Shown here: positions 23,061 through 37,180 of the stretch, in pieces
Layout of the letters: each line of letters opens with the position of its first letter
Position numbering within the stretch: position 1 is the first letter of the stretch
Origin: Ophiodon elongatus
Taxonomy: Eukaryota > Chordata > Actinopteri > Perciformes > Hexagrammidae
DNA length: 64,000 nt
NCBI GenBank assembly: GCA_016806645.1
Contig: JACSYO010000469.1
Location: 3,293,001-3,357,000 of the forward strand
Direction: 5' to 3'
Program-made: the position numbers and the translations under genes
Notes under the pieces: generated by a model
The model's database searches: none
What the model saw: the letters and a program-made list of their open reading frames with translations, nothing else
Told to the model about the DNA's origin: nothing

Positions 23061-25000
23061 AGCTCCTTTTTAAAAGTATGAGGATTCAGTGGTTAAACTA
23101 TGGGAACAAATCAAATAACTTACTAAAATAAATCTATTCATGTGATGATTCGGCCATACGGGTTCACAAAGATTGTTTCTGAAAGGCCACGAAAACAGAC
23201 CAGGAAACAGTAGATGGAGAACAATATTAGCAAAATGAGAAGTTGTGTGTGATCAACATATTGGCCATAGGGGCTTTTCACCTCAAAGACTTCCTCTGAC
23301 CAGCAGTAGGTGGTTCACTAGAGTGTATATCATATAGGCTGTCGTGGTTTTGTGTACAAGCAGTTCTGTTGAGGAAAGGGTTTCTTTGGTGAGCTTAAGT
23401 AACCACCACGTCCCTTTACTCATCTCTGATGTCGAATCCATAACATCCTGTTTCTCAGGAAGTGGGTTAGAGGGGAAAGGGGAGGGGACTGGGAATGATT
23501 GTTTTCATTGTTCAACGAAACTCGCAGTGACTTTCAAGGCCAAAACTAACAGCTGTGAAAGTTGAATACGGGTGGGGAACAGAAGTCAGGAGGGGGTAAA
23601 GAGCACCGTTAACTCGACCCCCTCCAGACATGCGCGCACACTCAAATGTGTCCAATAATATTCTCCTTTCCCTCCAAGTGTTTTCACACTTGCAGTCATG
23701 CTCTCAGTTGCACAAACTACTTATTGTTCCACCAACCTCCCAGACTGACAGCTGCAAATTCCCTCCTTTTGACTGCGGTTAAAACACACACACACACACA
23801 CTTACGTAGACTCGCATTCGCAAGCACACTTGCCAAGAAATATCAATCACAGTTTATAATTCATCTGGCATGAATGACAATTGCGCTCATTAGTGAAATA
23901 CGATAGGTGCATGGTAAAAATGATTATTTGCTCCATCTAAGATGAGGAGCGAGGTCGTGTGTATAAGTGGATTTAAATTATGGAAAGATGCCAGGTGAGA
24001 AGACATTGAAATAAATAGTTGGTCTTTCTCTGTTTTGGGTATTTGTCACCAGTGAACTGCCTTAAAATGATGCGACGGTATGGTAAACACAAGTCTCTCA
24101 AGGATTATTAGCCAGTGTCCTGTTAAGGTCGTTTTATCGTAGATGAGTGGGTGGGCTGCTGTGCTGAATTGGCAGGAGACAATGCTAGGAATGCAAGATT
24201 AGCTTTTATCTTTTATTCAGTATTCTTTTCCTTATCTCTACCCTAGCTCTAGATTACACTCTCCGTATGCGTTTTTCACTGCCCGTCTTTCGCTTTGCTT
24301 TATTTGTTGGCAGCTCTTACTCTGTTCATCTCTGTCTGTCTTGTAGATAATATCAGCCCTGTCCTGGCTATGACCATATATAGGCATGTGTGGTCCAGGA
24401 CAGCAGTCTGTGATTTGTTCAGGTGGGAGGTTATTGCGCCAGGGCTCCACAGCCACTATGCAAGGAATAGTGTGAGTGTGTGTGTGTATATGTGTGACAT
24501 CATTTCATCCAGTCTGTCTGCTTTTATTGCGCATGCAAATCCTGGTTTTGGTTCAGAGTATTTCCTTTGTCTTGTGACACAAACTTCAGCCACTCCTCGT
24601 TTTCTCATCAGGCCATCCCACTTTTTTCCCTTTTTTCCCACACAGGGCACACCCCAAGCTGGGTTTCCTGTGACTGTGTGTCATTAATTTACCAGACGTA
24701 CAGGAACAGATTCAGCCATTCCAGGCTTCACTTGAACTTCTTAAAGGTTGTTGTAATAGTGTGTCGATGAAACTGTGATTTCACCATGTCTGTCTGTCTC
24801 TTTATTTATTTATTTTTGCACAATCTTTTGCAGGTGAAACTAAGTCATTCATCACATCTCTCCTCTTGAACTCATTTCACCTAAGCTTGTTAAGGCCGTA
24901 CCTGTCATTCACACAAGCACCTGCTGCCTGAAATATAAATGCAGGTCCCTGTTTGTTGCAGAAATCTCTGGGGATTTGCCCTCCAGATTGTCAGAAGTGT

Positions 25001-25101
25001 GTGTGTGTGTGTGTGTGTCTGTGCATGTTGGTGAGACAGACCGAGGCATTGAGAAACTGAAATTTAGTCGCCCCTCCTCTACCTTGTCCAACCGGTCGTG
25101 C

Positions 25102-25137
<36 letters not shown>
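25001..25137 (+). repeat. Two (GT)n microsatellites in ctnnd1 intron 1
   Basis: GT runs at about 25001-25020 and 25103-25137 are separated by unique sequence. Confidence 0.85.
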
Positions 25138-25144
<7 letters not shown>

Positions 25145-27295
25145 GCAAAGCCTGTGTTTATTCACCTTTCAAACCAGGCCTGATGGGGAGCTGGGTTGCT
25201 GCAATAGAAGGTGTATCAACAGATAAGAAGATCTGAGTCTACACTTGTTTGGCTCTGCTATAACAATGTCTTTCTCTCAGAGCACAGCCAAGACAACAAA
25301 GAGACGTAGGGGGAGGGATGAAAGGCAGTGAAGTTGAGGGAACAAGAGTAGCGGACTGACAGAGTTGTGCCAGAGGTAGATGGAAACTGATTAAAGAAGA
25401 AAGGCTGGAAGAAAAACTTAAAAGGCAAGGTTAAGAATGAGAAGAAAAGAACAAGTTTGTAAGAGAACATATGGTTCTTGAAGAATGTTACTATCTCTTA
25501 AACTCCCTTTTCTCTTTATGCTGACGGTCGCTATTCTCTGGCCCAGAAAGAGCTGCAGGTTGGTCAGCTTCCCAGAGCTTGCAGCCGTATGCAGGCCAAA
25601 CGTTGAGTAAATACAGGGTGTGTCTAAAGGCTGAAGCTACTGTATGTCTCTGTCTCTTGCTGTGCTTTTTCTGCTTACAAAGCAAACACAATCCCATTGA
25701 CACACTTGTACGGTATTCTCACCATGTTGCTGGTTTTCAAACTGAGGTGCCTTCGTTCTTCACCAAAACATTTCTCCCTCTTTCTCCTTTATTATCCTCC
25801 TCCCTCCACCTCTGTCTTTCTCTCTCTGCAGTCCATTCCTCCGTTTCTGGGCTTGGTAGTTCGGTGACCTTCTTCCCATGAGCAACTAGAGCTCCACCTC
25901 TGACCTTTCACCTCTACTCCCAAACAACGCCCACAGGGGAAGGTGTGTATTTCTGATTTTCTCTGAAATGAGCTTGGAAAGTGTGTTTGTGCTTAAATTG
26001 TAAAGACAAGTATGCAGCTACCTTGGATTGGATGTGGTGTGTTGTGGTCTTAAGCTTCTTCAAAAAGTATAAACGATGCTTCCCGTCATGTGAAAAAGGC
26101 CTCGTCCACTGTTTTTGTCTACACGGTAGATCTGCGTATCACCATGAATTGGAAAATCCACCTACATTTCCCACATGACTTTGTACACCACATTAATTGT
26201 ATGTCCATGAAATACACATGTATATGCCAGCGAGGCACCCCACATTTTCTCAAAGGTCTAAAAATGGCAGTACTTCCTTTTTTTTTTTTAAAAAGGAAGT
26301 ATTCTTGTTGTACTCTGGCAGTACACCAATGCTGTTTTGCTTTGCCATGTCTGCACACTGCAGAGGATTTATCCCAAAATCTTTGTCTGTCGTTTGTATT
26401 TAAGTATTTTCTGTTGTGGAGTCTAAGGGGAAAAGCCCAGAGGACTCCTCCATGCATGCCTTAAGTGGCAATAACTTTATTGATCTGCATTCAGGGGATG
26501 GTGATATTGACTAATGTAATGTTACAATAGCTATCTCCATATTATGATCAATATGTTGCAATATTAATGATCAATGCAATAACCAGGGATTTAAAGACTC
26601 CCTCCATCTTCACTGCCTCCTCCTGCAGTGTTTGCCTCTTGTTGTGTCTACTGTCAGACCCAAAATTTACCGTGTCATGTGAATTAGGCTTTTAATGGAA
26701 ATAATTAAATAGTTTATTATTCTGCTGTATTTTCTTTTCACATAACGCCACCCTGGGAGGATTTCCCATTTTCACTTACAGTTGGTGGGGATGCAAACAA
26801 CACTTTCTTGTGATTTATAGTTTCTTCAATGCTGACATGTTCAGGTATTCTCAAAGGAAGCTTGAAATTTGAGCAAGTCAGGCGCCTTTTATGTCTCTGT
26901 GGGAATTAAAACTTGAATGAATGAGTCATTACACCATGACAGGCTTTCAAAGGAGTAGACGTCAGACACAAGAGCCCAGTGTAGTTGGGGATGATTTGCT
27001 TCTGAGATTCAGCCAGAAACATGTCTTTACAGTTGTGACTGCTGTATATTCATTAAGTTCAAAAGAAGTATTGTGCAATCCGCACAGTGCCAATTCCAAG
27101 AAGGCATCATGACCCTAGTCACCAAACAAAACAGGAAGGGGGAAATAACGCTTCCCACTTAATATCAGCTATACTTTGCATGGCGAGAGGTGTCTGTGTT
27201 TTTCTTAGACCCCCTCTCACTGTGCTGTAGCGTGAACGGGGCTGTATGGATGTGTGTAACGTCCCCCTCTCTCCCCTTGGGGCCGTGTAGTTTGT

Positions 27296-30200
27296 ATGGA
27301 GCAGTGTGAGAGCGCAGCAGCTCTGCTGGAGTCGGTCAGGGAGCAGGAGGTGCAGTTTGAACAGCTGACCAGGGCGCTGGAGGAGGAGAGGAGGAGAGTT
27401 GGCCTCCCCGCCACCAGCCCCTCGGCCCTGGGTCACCCCCTCCCTCACACACAGGTAACGCTCCCCAATAAACACCCCGATCCAGAGTCTCTCGTAGGCG
27501 TTAACCGCCCCCCATCTGTCACTTAACATCCAATCCGTGGATCATCATCCAATCCTAAAAGTTTTCTCCATCCATCCTCCATCCCTTGCTCTGCCTCCGT
27601 CTGCTTCCTCTCCACCACGCTCGTCCGGTCAGTATACGTTTGTGCGTGTCATCATTGAACGTTTCTCTTCATTGACTGTGTCACTGAAGTCTGTCTTTCA
27701 GCCATCATCCACCAACTCCGTTCTTGCCTGCACATAGTTCCACTACTTTTAACATGCCTGAGATGGTCATCATGACACATTTTCTGCATGCCTTCACTGT
27801 CAGTCATTGGATACACTCTTGACACAAACATATACACCTTTCTTTGGCCCCTGCTGTGGAATCTCAGTTATTTTCCTCTCTGTTCCAGCATGTCGTGACT
27901 TGTGGTATCAAGGGCAGTCATCTGTCGTGCATGTGTCGCATAGCCCTTCATCCGGCGTGGTTTCCTGTTCATCATAACAAATTTTATTTTCATTTTCATT
28001 CAAAACCTTTATCAAGCATATATATTTTCATATTTCAAATATCATATTTTTGTGTGTTGAACATCCATGGTATTGCAAGCTCTTTTATGAAATTGTGTAA
28101 TAAAATCCCTGTTATGTGTCTGCTTCATTATATCAGCCGTATAGCCTAGTAGCCTTGATCTGCAAAGTATTTCTTTTGCATGGAGAACTAAAAACAGACA
28201 TTTCATTATTTTATCTACAGATTCTCAATTAAGTTTCATATCATTATATAGATCTGTTTTGTAGTTGATCATCTTTCCTGTCTTGAGTTAAAGGCTCTTG
28301 CTCTGCTTTTTTTTTTTTTTTCGAGCTATGTTATTTGCTTGGACGAGGTTTTATTGTTGCCTTGTCCTATTCTTCTGTCTCCATTAAAAGACAAACAGAC
28401 CAGTAAAGTTCCATTAGCTGCCTATAGGCTTTGGAGAGCAATTAAAGCAAACCCATTATCAGTGTTGTATTCGTGAGTTATCATAAGAGCACAATTCACT
28501 GAGTAGAGTAGTTTAAAATCTTTTCCTTAATGTTTTCCTTCCATTAAGGGCTTACTGACCTAGATTAGATCTTATGTTTTGTCTCTTTTTTGAATCCTTG
28601 GAAGTGACTTGATTGGTATGTGGCAGCTGGAGGACGAAGGCTAAGACGTCAATAATCTGTGTTTTTGGCCTTGTGCTAACTATGCATGTTTTAAAAACAT
28701 GACTGCTGATGAAAATACTTATGCTTTGTCAGCCTCACAGTCTGGGCATTTCTCCAAGACCATGACGGAGTTGTTGGTAAATGAGGTGGCATTATAGGAA
28801 GGACCCACAGCTGTAGAGGAAGTGAGCTCTTCTTATTGTAAAGTACACTTCCACTTCCCAATCCTTTCCAATAGAAGCTCTGCCTCCTCATGGACATAAT
28901 ATAAAGTGCAGTATGACATACTAATGTAAATGAAGTTGAAGTCGGTGTTTGATAACGTTCTAAACACTTTGTATTGGCCATAACGATTAACAGAAGTCAG
29001 GGTTCGGTTCATACACCACTTAGTTCACGGTTCGGTGCAAGTTTAAAACAGACAGCATTCGAAGTGTCAAAAGGCTATAACACTGAAATACATTTTCTTA
29101 TGCTTTAAAATTGAAAATATACAAACGCTCGCCATACTGTGACTGACTGACTGACTTGCAAACCAATCAGCTTTTTGTGCTAACCTCAACACGTTGCTAA
29201 CCGCATGCTGCAAAAAGTTAAAGCGCGCTTCTCGTGCTGGTTGTCTTCGGTTATGCACTACGTTCATCAATCTACACACAGTGTATTCTGCATGACGCTG
29301 CGTGCACCGGACCGCGAGCCTCTTATAGTGACATTTTGACACAAATGCACAAACCGTTAAATAAATACTGAACCTGATAGTAACCCAGTCCAACAGATAT
29401 GAGGAGCAGGCATTGCTGGGAAAGATTTCCAAAGTATCCCAATTATGCAGAATTCATACGTGATTCAGCTCAAGGCTTTTGCTGATAACTGAGGCAGTTC
29501 TATGGCATGAGTGTTACTCTGGGTTAGGTAGAGAATGTTATACAGTGTGACAGTCATTGGTTATGTAACGGAATACAGCAGGAGGAAGTGGGGTGTGAGG
29601 ATGAGTGGCTGCACTCCAAAATGTCCACCCTCATGTCTGGCAGTGATTCACAGACCATAAACATGCAGGGACAGTTTGTCTGCAGTGAATGTGCTTATGC
29701 ACGAGTAATATCATCTGGGAGGTTTTAAGAAAGTAGACGGCCCTGGCTACTGGGAATCATGCCTTCAACCTCACTTTTACATGTTTAAGCCAAATTGTAT
29801 TATATTTCAAGTGTGTACAATGTATATCTCACAGTTGTGTCTTCCTCCATCTCAGAACGGGCGTTTAGGGGATGCAGACATAGAACGACTGAAACTGACT
29901 GATTCATACATAAACGGCATACAGGTATGTGTTTGTGTGTATAGTTTATCATTTACATTTTCTTTTATTTTATAGCAGTAAGTGCCAGGGATTTGAAATC
30001 TAACTGTGCTGTGTTCCTCTATGCTACAGTACAGGATGGTGGACCCAGCACATGGCGCTCTAGATGAGAGCTACACACCAGAGGATGACTCCCAGGAGGT
30101 TCACTCTGTCTTCTCTGACGAGGGACCCACACGGCGGCCGGACAATGGCGTAAGTGATTATGATGCATGCGCGTGATATCAATAGACGTTTCCTGCAAAG

Positions 30201-33200
30201 CCATGTGTGAAAACACATTTGCTGGTTAAAATGGTATTCTTTTTTTGTTGTTGCTAAATTTAGTGGTATGGAAGCATATGTTCAAGGCTATAACACCACT
30301 TGGTTATTCTCCTCCATAAACATATTTTGTTGCGTCATCGCTCTCCCTTTTTTTAGATGAAGAAACCAATTTCACGCACAGTCCTGCCCTCTGACTCGAT
30401 GTCCATTGACGGGGGCTTGTCTGTGTCTGGTATGGGCGGCTACAGCGCCACGCTGGACCGTCCTTACAGGCAGCCTGGACCGGCAGACTACCCCACAGCC
30501 ACAGTGCCCAGAAACTACCACTATGCCCCTGCAGGGGGTTATGATGACTACCGGGGAGGCCCACCATCAGAGGCGTACACGAGCCTGAGCAGGGGCTCGC
30601 ACATGGACGACCGCTACAGGTACAACACCTCTGCGTAGAGGAGGGCTGTGACTGCTTTCTTGTGTGGCACATTTTATTGTCGTTTATACATTCTGAAATG
30701 CGTTGCCTTGAAGTCACACTGTAACTGTAGTTTTTGGTTTTCATGGATGGACACAAAAGCATAATAATAATAATTACATGGTTAATGAATAAATGCTACA
30801 TCCATGTTTGAACCCTTTAAACCAGAATTGTAGCGGTCACAGTTGTATCTCTGGTCATTGTTGTTAAAACAAGATCTGGAACTACAACTGTAAGTCATAT
30901 ATACAATACTAAATTAAATAACGCTAAACTAAGCACTGTATATTGGTTGAAAAGAGTTGTTGATGTTTCAGTTCTTTTTAAAAGTTGTCACTGGAATATT
31001 TACAAATGATTTAACAGACATTGTGGACAAACGGTTTAACTTTAATTTTCTTTTAGGAAATAGTTAATGGAACAACCTGTGTGCTCTAATCATTAATAAG
31101 ACTGTCTGAGATTGATGAGAGCGGAATCTATATAACGGGGTTGAAATCAACACCATAAAAACACTAACATATAGTTACTGTAGACACATGTACGAGCATT
31201 CACATTGTAGTCAAGACGTGTGAGACCTGCCTAACTCCAGTCTGTTAAGAATCAGGACTGTGAAGCCAGATAACACATGTTTGCTTGACTTCAGTTAGAA
31301 ATCCGTCCCACATCACTGAGTCGGTCTGAGAGGGGGATCACTCAGGATAGGATCCCACTTTAACAACATCTCTCACTCCCTTCTTCCTCCAGGCCAGTTG
31401 ATGGCTACCGGACCCTGGACTCTGGCTACCGCGCTCCAAGCCGCCAGCAGCTTGACCCGTATGCAGCACAGCCCCAGGTGGGCCGGGGAATGAGGGCCTT
31501 GGGCTCAGCGATGGAGGTGCGGTATGGCCACGGCCACTACGGGCTCGAGGATGACCAGCGCAGCGTGGGGTATGATGACTATGGCATGGGTCCTCCACCA
31601 ATGCACCCTGGAGGCTATGGTACCATGCCACGCTTGGGGCCTGGCCCCGGGGGTATAGACAGACGAAGACTCAGGTATAACACAAAAGCATTGCTGTGTT
31701 GTCGTATCACACTTGTTGTTTTGTTTTTAATCAGACCATGTACAACAAACAAACCAATGAAACCAATGTTTCTCTCTTTATCTCCTTCTGCGACATGCAG
31801 GAGCTGTGAGGACACTTTGGATGGTGACGTGGTCGGAGTTGACCCTTACGCCTGGGGTGTTCCCATGACGATGGAGAGGGGGAGCATGGCTTCACTGGAC
31901 AGCACACTGAGGAAGGCTCCTCCTGGTTCATGGAGACAGCCAGAGCTGCCAGAGGTCATCGCCATGTTGAACTACCGCCTGGACCCCGTCAAGACCAACG
32001 CTGCTGCATTCCTCCAACATCTCACATTCAAAAATGATAAGGTGAAACAATGGTCACATTTCAAATGTGTTTATAACTGTAACAAATGTCTATCTTTTTG
32101 TGTTGTGGCTATTTGGCAAATCCCTAATGTGAGTTTTACCATTTTGTGCATGTGTGTCTAGGTAAAGTCGGATGTGCGTCGCCTGAAGGGCATCCCGTCC
32201 TTGGTGTCGCTGCTGGACCACCCCAGCAAGGATGTGCACCACTCGGCCTGTGGAGCACTGAAGAACATTTCATACGGCCGAGACCAAGAAAACAAGATCG
32301 CCATCAAGAACTGCGACGGAGTGCCCGCACTGACCAGGTTACTGAGGAAAACCCGCGACCAGGACCTCACTGACACCATCACAGGTATCAACTTCATACG
32401 ATGCATGTATTGATCATTTCAGTTGTTTTTTTGATGTGTACATACACAAAAGATAATTTAATCAACATATTGGTCATATTTTATTTTAAGGGCCAAACTG
32501 TCTTTTATTGCAGTGATGGTAACAGTATTTATTATATCGTCCCAGGCACCTTGTGGAACCTCTCGTCCCACGACTCGGTAAAGATGGAGATTGTGGACCA
32601 CGCCCTGCACGCCCTCGCTGACGAAGTGGTTGTTCCTCACTCCGGCTGGGAGCAAGCGAGCAACGGAGAGGAGAGCTGCAAACCACGCCATCTGGAGTGG
32701 GAGACCGCCTTGACCAACACTGCTGGCTGCCTTAGGTATGCAAGGGGATCAATGGATTGAAAGCATAGAAAGTCAAAGGAGGCTATTTTGAGATGAAAAC
32801 ATGCAATTATGTGCTTAAACTTCTCCCTCTGTTCAACAGGAATGTGAGTTCAGAACGCAGCGAGGCTAGGCGAAAGCTGAGGGAATGCACGGGATTGGTG
32901 GACTCACTCATGTACATTGTCCAATCACAGATCAACCTCAAACATGTGGATAATAAGGTACCTGTTCACTGAAGACAGATAACAGATTTTATCTTATGAA
33001 ACCAAAAACACTTCTTTTCCTCTGCCTCCATCTTTGCTCATCTTGTTCTCTTGTCTTCTCTTCCTGCAGTTGGTGGAGAACTGTGTCTGCCTCCTGAGGA
33101 ATCTGTCCTATCACGTTCACCGTGAAGTCCCCGGCTGCGAGCGCTTCGCCGAGACCACGCCCATCAACCAGGGACCGGCCCCAGCTAACAAAGGTGGCTG

Positions 33201-36200
33201 CTTTGGCTCTCGAAAGGGCAAAGGTCAGTGTCAGACAGCTGAGAGTTGCGTGTCCACGCGATGTGCTGTTGGACGATGGGTAGCTGCTGGTGGCTTTGAG
33301 CTTGTTGGTGGCGAAAGCACCTGTCGCTGTTTTTCACACTCTACCCTTTTTCACTCCTTTTCCTCTTCTCCCTCCTTCCTCTCACCATCCCCCTCCCCCA
33401 CCCCCACCCCCCCCCTCATCTTTCTTCCAACCCTCCTTCACTTTGTCCCTTCTCTCTGCTATGTTTAGATGAGTGGTTTTCAAAAGGTAAGATTCTCCTC
33501 TTGGTGTCTGTGAACTTTTGAAACTATTGACCACTCTGTCATTTCTCATTTTACTAACGCATACTTTGCTAGAGAAATAAGAATGTCCAATATTGAATTC
33601 ACCTTCAGTTCATGAGCATGATGCCCCGCAAAGGACTGCATGTTCACAATGTTTGTTCCACTGGTTGCATGGTCGCATTTCACATAACAATGTGCCCGAG
33701 TAAAGGACTGAGGATAACTGACTGCTCATCTCAACCTGCTTCACATGATCAGTGTTATTTCCTCTATTCAGGTTTTCATGTTCTCTTTTATTTATTTAAA
33801 TTTTTTTATTCTCGCTGCAGGAAAGAAGGATGGCGATGATGGAAGTGGAGATCAGGTCGACATTCCAAAGAGGACAACGCCTGCCAAAGGTGTCCATTAT
33901 GCTTTTCCCTTTTTTAAATCATTTATAATTGATCTTTAAAGTCGCACAAATCTGGTCATGTCTTGTTTAGCACACTGTGCTGCGATCAAGCTTCATTTGT
34001 TCCTGCTAAACTTTAACATTGTAAAAAGATAAGATCTTAGCGAGGAAATGGGGAACCAGCTGAACATGTTAATACTTCCCCTTTTAGCGCTCAACATATG
34101 CTCTAGGTTTCAAACTAGTGGACATAATGGTAATTAGTATTTTTTTTTGTGCTTTTAATATGGTTTCCAGGTGAGGCTACAAAATGTGTACTAATAGACA
34201 AATGCTGCATTTAGTCACACAAACAGTTCAGTCTGGTAGAAGTAATAAGTACATGCAGCACAAATGTTGCTGTTTTCCAAACTGTAAATCTAAACTAACA
34301 CGTCTTTGTCTGTGTCGACTTCAGGTTACGAGCTGTTGTTCCAACCGGAGGTGGTTCGTGTTTACACATCGCTGCTCCGAGAGAGCAAGAACCCCTCGGT
34401 GCTTGAGGCCGCTGCCGGTGCCATCCAGAATCTGTGTGCTGGCCGATGGACTGTTAGTACCACTTCTTAATGAACTGAATCTCTGCTGTTGGGGGGGAAA
34501 TTAGGAGACTTTTTTTTTTTTTTTCAACCATATCTGAAAGAGCATTTGGGGTCTATTAAAGTAAATTAGATTAGTCAGTTGTGATAAGGTCCATGGTACT
34601 GTCCGTCTTGTGAAGTTATTGGATCAATGATATTCATTGCTCCCCCTCTGTCTGCTTGCCCTTCAGTATGGACGGTACATCAGGGCCACCGTGCGTCTGG
34701 AGAAGGGTCTTCCCATGATGGCAGAGCTACTGGCTCATGGCAATGACCGTGTGGTCCGAGCAATGTCCGGAGCCTTGAGGAACCTCTCCATCGACAGACG
34801 TAACTGCCAACTGCTCGGTAAGGATGTTTTTATTGTGCATCCAAATGAGCTACGAAATAATCTCGAAGAATATATCTTGCACTTCTCTTCTGCTGGATAG
34901 TTACAGTTATTCAAATATGTCATGCACAGTGGCAAGTGTGTGCAAGTTTTCAGACTTTTAGTTTTTTGGGTGTTTGCATTTGTATCACTGCAGTCACATT
35001 TTCTTACCTCACTGCGTGTCGCCTGCAGGTTTGCATGCAGTGCCTCACCTAGTGGCCAACCTGCCTGGAGGCCAGAGTCAGTCTGGGCGCATTCTATCAG
35101 AGGAGACAGTGGTGTCTGTACTGAGCACGCTCACTGAGGTGCTAGGCAACAGTGTGGAGGCAGCAAAGACCCTCCGAGCCTCTCAGGGCATTGAGAGGCT
35201 GGTGCTCATCAACAAGGACGGGTAAGTGGATTCTGTGAAATGAGTTCATAATTTACTAAGTAAACATTGGGCTTTTTATTGTGTTTTCTGGTGTTTTCAT
35301 AATTTATAGCTATGAATCAAGCTAGTTGCAAACCAATGTGCAAGTGTTTCAGATACAACACTGCTTTTTATGATAGTTAGACAGATAAAACGGATACTTT
35401 GGCATGTATATTAAAGATACTCCCATACCTTACTGTTATGGAGCCTCCATTGCAAACAAATACATGAATGTAATGATTTTTTTTGATTTTTTTATTAAAG
35501 CTAAAATGTGAACAGATACTGTGCATTTGTTCAGCTGTCCAACTCCTGTTAAATAAAAAGGGTTAAGTCACTCAGAAACCAGCTTCATTTTGAATAACAT
35601 AATTGGATTAACACACATTTCTGAAGTAAAAAAAAAAGAAGCTCCTCCATGTTGAGGAATGAAGTGTCTATCCCTTTGGGAACAGGCCCGAACTGGCTGT
35701 TAAAAATAAATGGCGAGAACAAATACTTTGGTAAATGTGTGGACATACGTCTGTGTATCCTACAGCAAGCGCTCGGAGCGTGAGGTGCGGGGGGCCGGCC
35801 AGGTGCTGCAGCTCGTCTGGGCCCACAAAGAGCTGCGCAAGCCTCTTGAGAAAGACGGCTGGAAGAAGACGGACTTCATGGTCAACCTCGGCACCGCCAA
35901 CGGCCCGAGCACCCGAGCCAACGGCACCTATGAAGACAGCACCACGCCACTGCTAGACAGAGGTCAGTGTGCAAAGGGAAAAAAACACATATGGTTAAAA
36001 ACATTTTGAAAGCGTTTAAACCCCCTACATTTGGAAACTTGTAAAAGAAGAGGAAGTTCAGAAAGTTTGGTTTAACTTGTGACTGTTTTGCTTCATTTTA
36101 GGGGAAAAGAGAGACATGATTCCACTAAATGACCTTGGCCCTGGTTAGTTCATTTATCATTACTGCTTTTTATCGAGACAAATTCCTCAGCATCATGAGA

Positions 36201-36593
36201 TGTAGCGTTCTTTTTTTTCTTTTTTTCATTCTTAACGTCTTATTTCCTCAGAGGCCTACTCTACACTGGACCAGAGGGAGAGGAGACACACTCTGGATGA
36301 CACCACAGACACTTTACCGGTACTTTAAATCTTTATCACGCGCATTCACATGTCAGGTCATGTTGAATTGCTCTCTTAACTACACTAACCCCTAATCTCC
36401 TGCACCAATATGAGTATTTCCTGACTTTAACCTTTTCCTTTGGCAGCTTTTAAAAGCTTCACAATTACTGACATTTTTCTTTTCTCACACTCACTTCCTC
36501 TCCGTCTTCTCTCTTTCTCTGGTTGTCTCTCAGCGAGGGGTGTATGGGGGCAGAAAGGGCTCCTTGCCCCTGTTGGACTCCTACGATGGTTAG
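27296..36593 (+). CDS. ctnnd1: Catenin delta-1 (p120 catenin)
   Basis: Nineteen coding exons all join in phase: 27296-27454, 29856-29924, 30030-30149, 30357-30619, 31393-31674, 31801-32041, 32162-32384, 32546-32735, 32840-32957, 33070-33223, 33469-33486, 33821-33889, 34325-34452, 34667-34817, 35029-35221, 35766-35962, 36102-36143, 36252-36319 and 36534-36593. The product is about 914 aa (human about 968). An N-terminal coiled coil (EQLTRALEEERRRV) and a Tyr/Gly-rich regulatory region precede the armadillo repeats, which start near LPEVIAMLNYRLDPVKTNAA and include GTLWNLSSHDSVKMEIVDHA and LVENCVCLLRNLSYHVHREV. p120 binds the juxtamembrane segment of classical cadherins, stabilises them at adherens junctions and regulates Rho GTPases. 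GYELLFQPEVVR and ELRKPLEKDGWKK fit delta-1 better than ARVCF. The tail (RDMIPLNDLGPEAYSTLD) is ARVCF-like, so a paralogue swap is a minor alternative. The segment matching human TTVKKVVKTVTTRT is absent. Confidence 0.93.
33469..33486 (+). other. ctnnd1: 18-nt microexon of ctnnd1 (exon C equivalent)
   Basis: The exon is flanked by an acceptor (tttag) and a GTAAGA donor and is phase 1 on both sides, so inclusion or skipping keeps the frame. It encodes DEWFSK between KGK and GKK. In mammals the matching six-residue exon C is alternatively spliced and splits a basic nuclear-localisation-like stretch. A C- and T-rich tract fills the 100 bases before it. Confidence 0.85.
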
Positions 36594-36920
36594 CCCTCCC
36601 CCTCCCCTCTACCCCCCTCTGCATGTAACAGCATGGTATGTCCAACTCACCTCTCGTCCTGCATGGACTCTATGAGCTCTGTTCCTTTTGTCTTTAATAA
36701 CCTCAGACCGTCAGTGAAACCCGGTCTCGGTCTATGACGGTGTACTGAAACACTGTACTGGTGTTCAACCATACGATGCCCCAATGTGATGTGTACATGC
36801 TAGTATAGAATGCTGCCAGGGGCATTGTGGTCCATGCAGTCAGTGTAGAGATGAACCTAAAGCTCATCATTTAAATTTAAATCCTCAATAAGTTTTGAAT
36901 TTAAACTCAAATAGTTTGTG

Positions 36921-37180
36921 CAGTAGTGTTGTCACAATATCAGGACTTTGATACCAATACCACACAAAAAAATAAATTCTTACACTGCTTTGTAACTGGA
37001 TTGTAACATGACACTTTTTACCGTGCTGAACGTAGCGTGATGTTTGACACTATTAACATGTTGTGAAATATTTCACTCCACTGAATTTTGATCTTAAGAC
37101 CAGGATCAAAGTACTTAGCTGGCTTGTCACCTGTTGCCAGTGGTCTAGATTAGTGTTTCAGTGCACTCTGGTGGCTCTGC
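36921..37180 (+). repeat. hAT-like non-autonomous element remnant
   Basis: The start cagtagtgttgtcacaatat, followed by tttgataccaataccacaca, resembles the terminal sequence of a fish hAT-derived element family. The right end near a cactctggtggctctgcag stretch is approximate. Confidence 0.4.

Noticed and set aside
26270..26300. Palindrome acttcctttttt...aaaaaggaagt in ctnnd1 intron 1
   Set aside because: Only about 11 bases pair outside the homopolymer. This is likely chance around a T run and not a functional hairpin.
28999..29460. A gttcggttcatacacc start and 121-codon minus-strand ORF suggesting a hAT element
   Set aside because: The left end resembles a hAT terminal repeat, but I found no matching right terminus or target duplication, and the ORF has no transposase motif.
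36446..36480. Possible ctnnd1 exon after the ttggcag acceptor at 36446, continuing LLKAS
   Set aside because: The exon at 36534 joins the previous phase cleanly and gives a longer conserved-looking tail (RKGSLPLLDSYDG); the earlier acceptor lacks a supporting donor.
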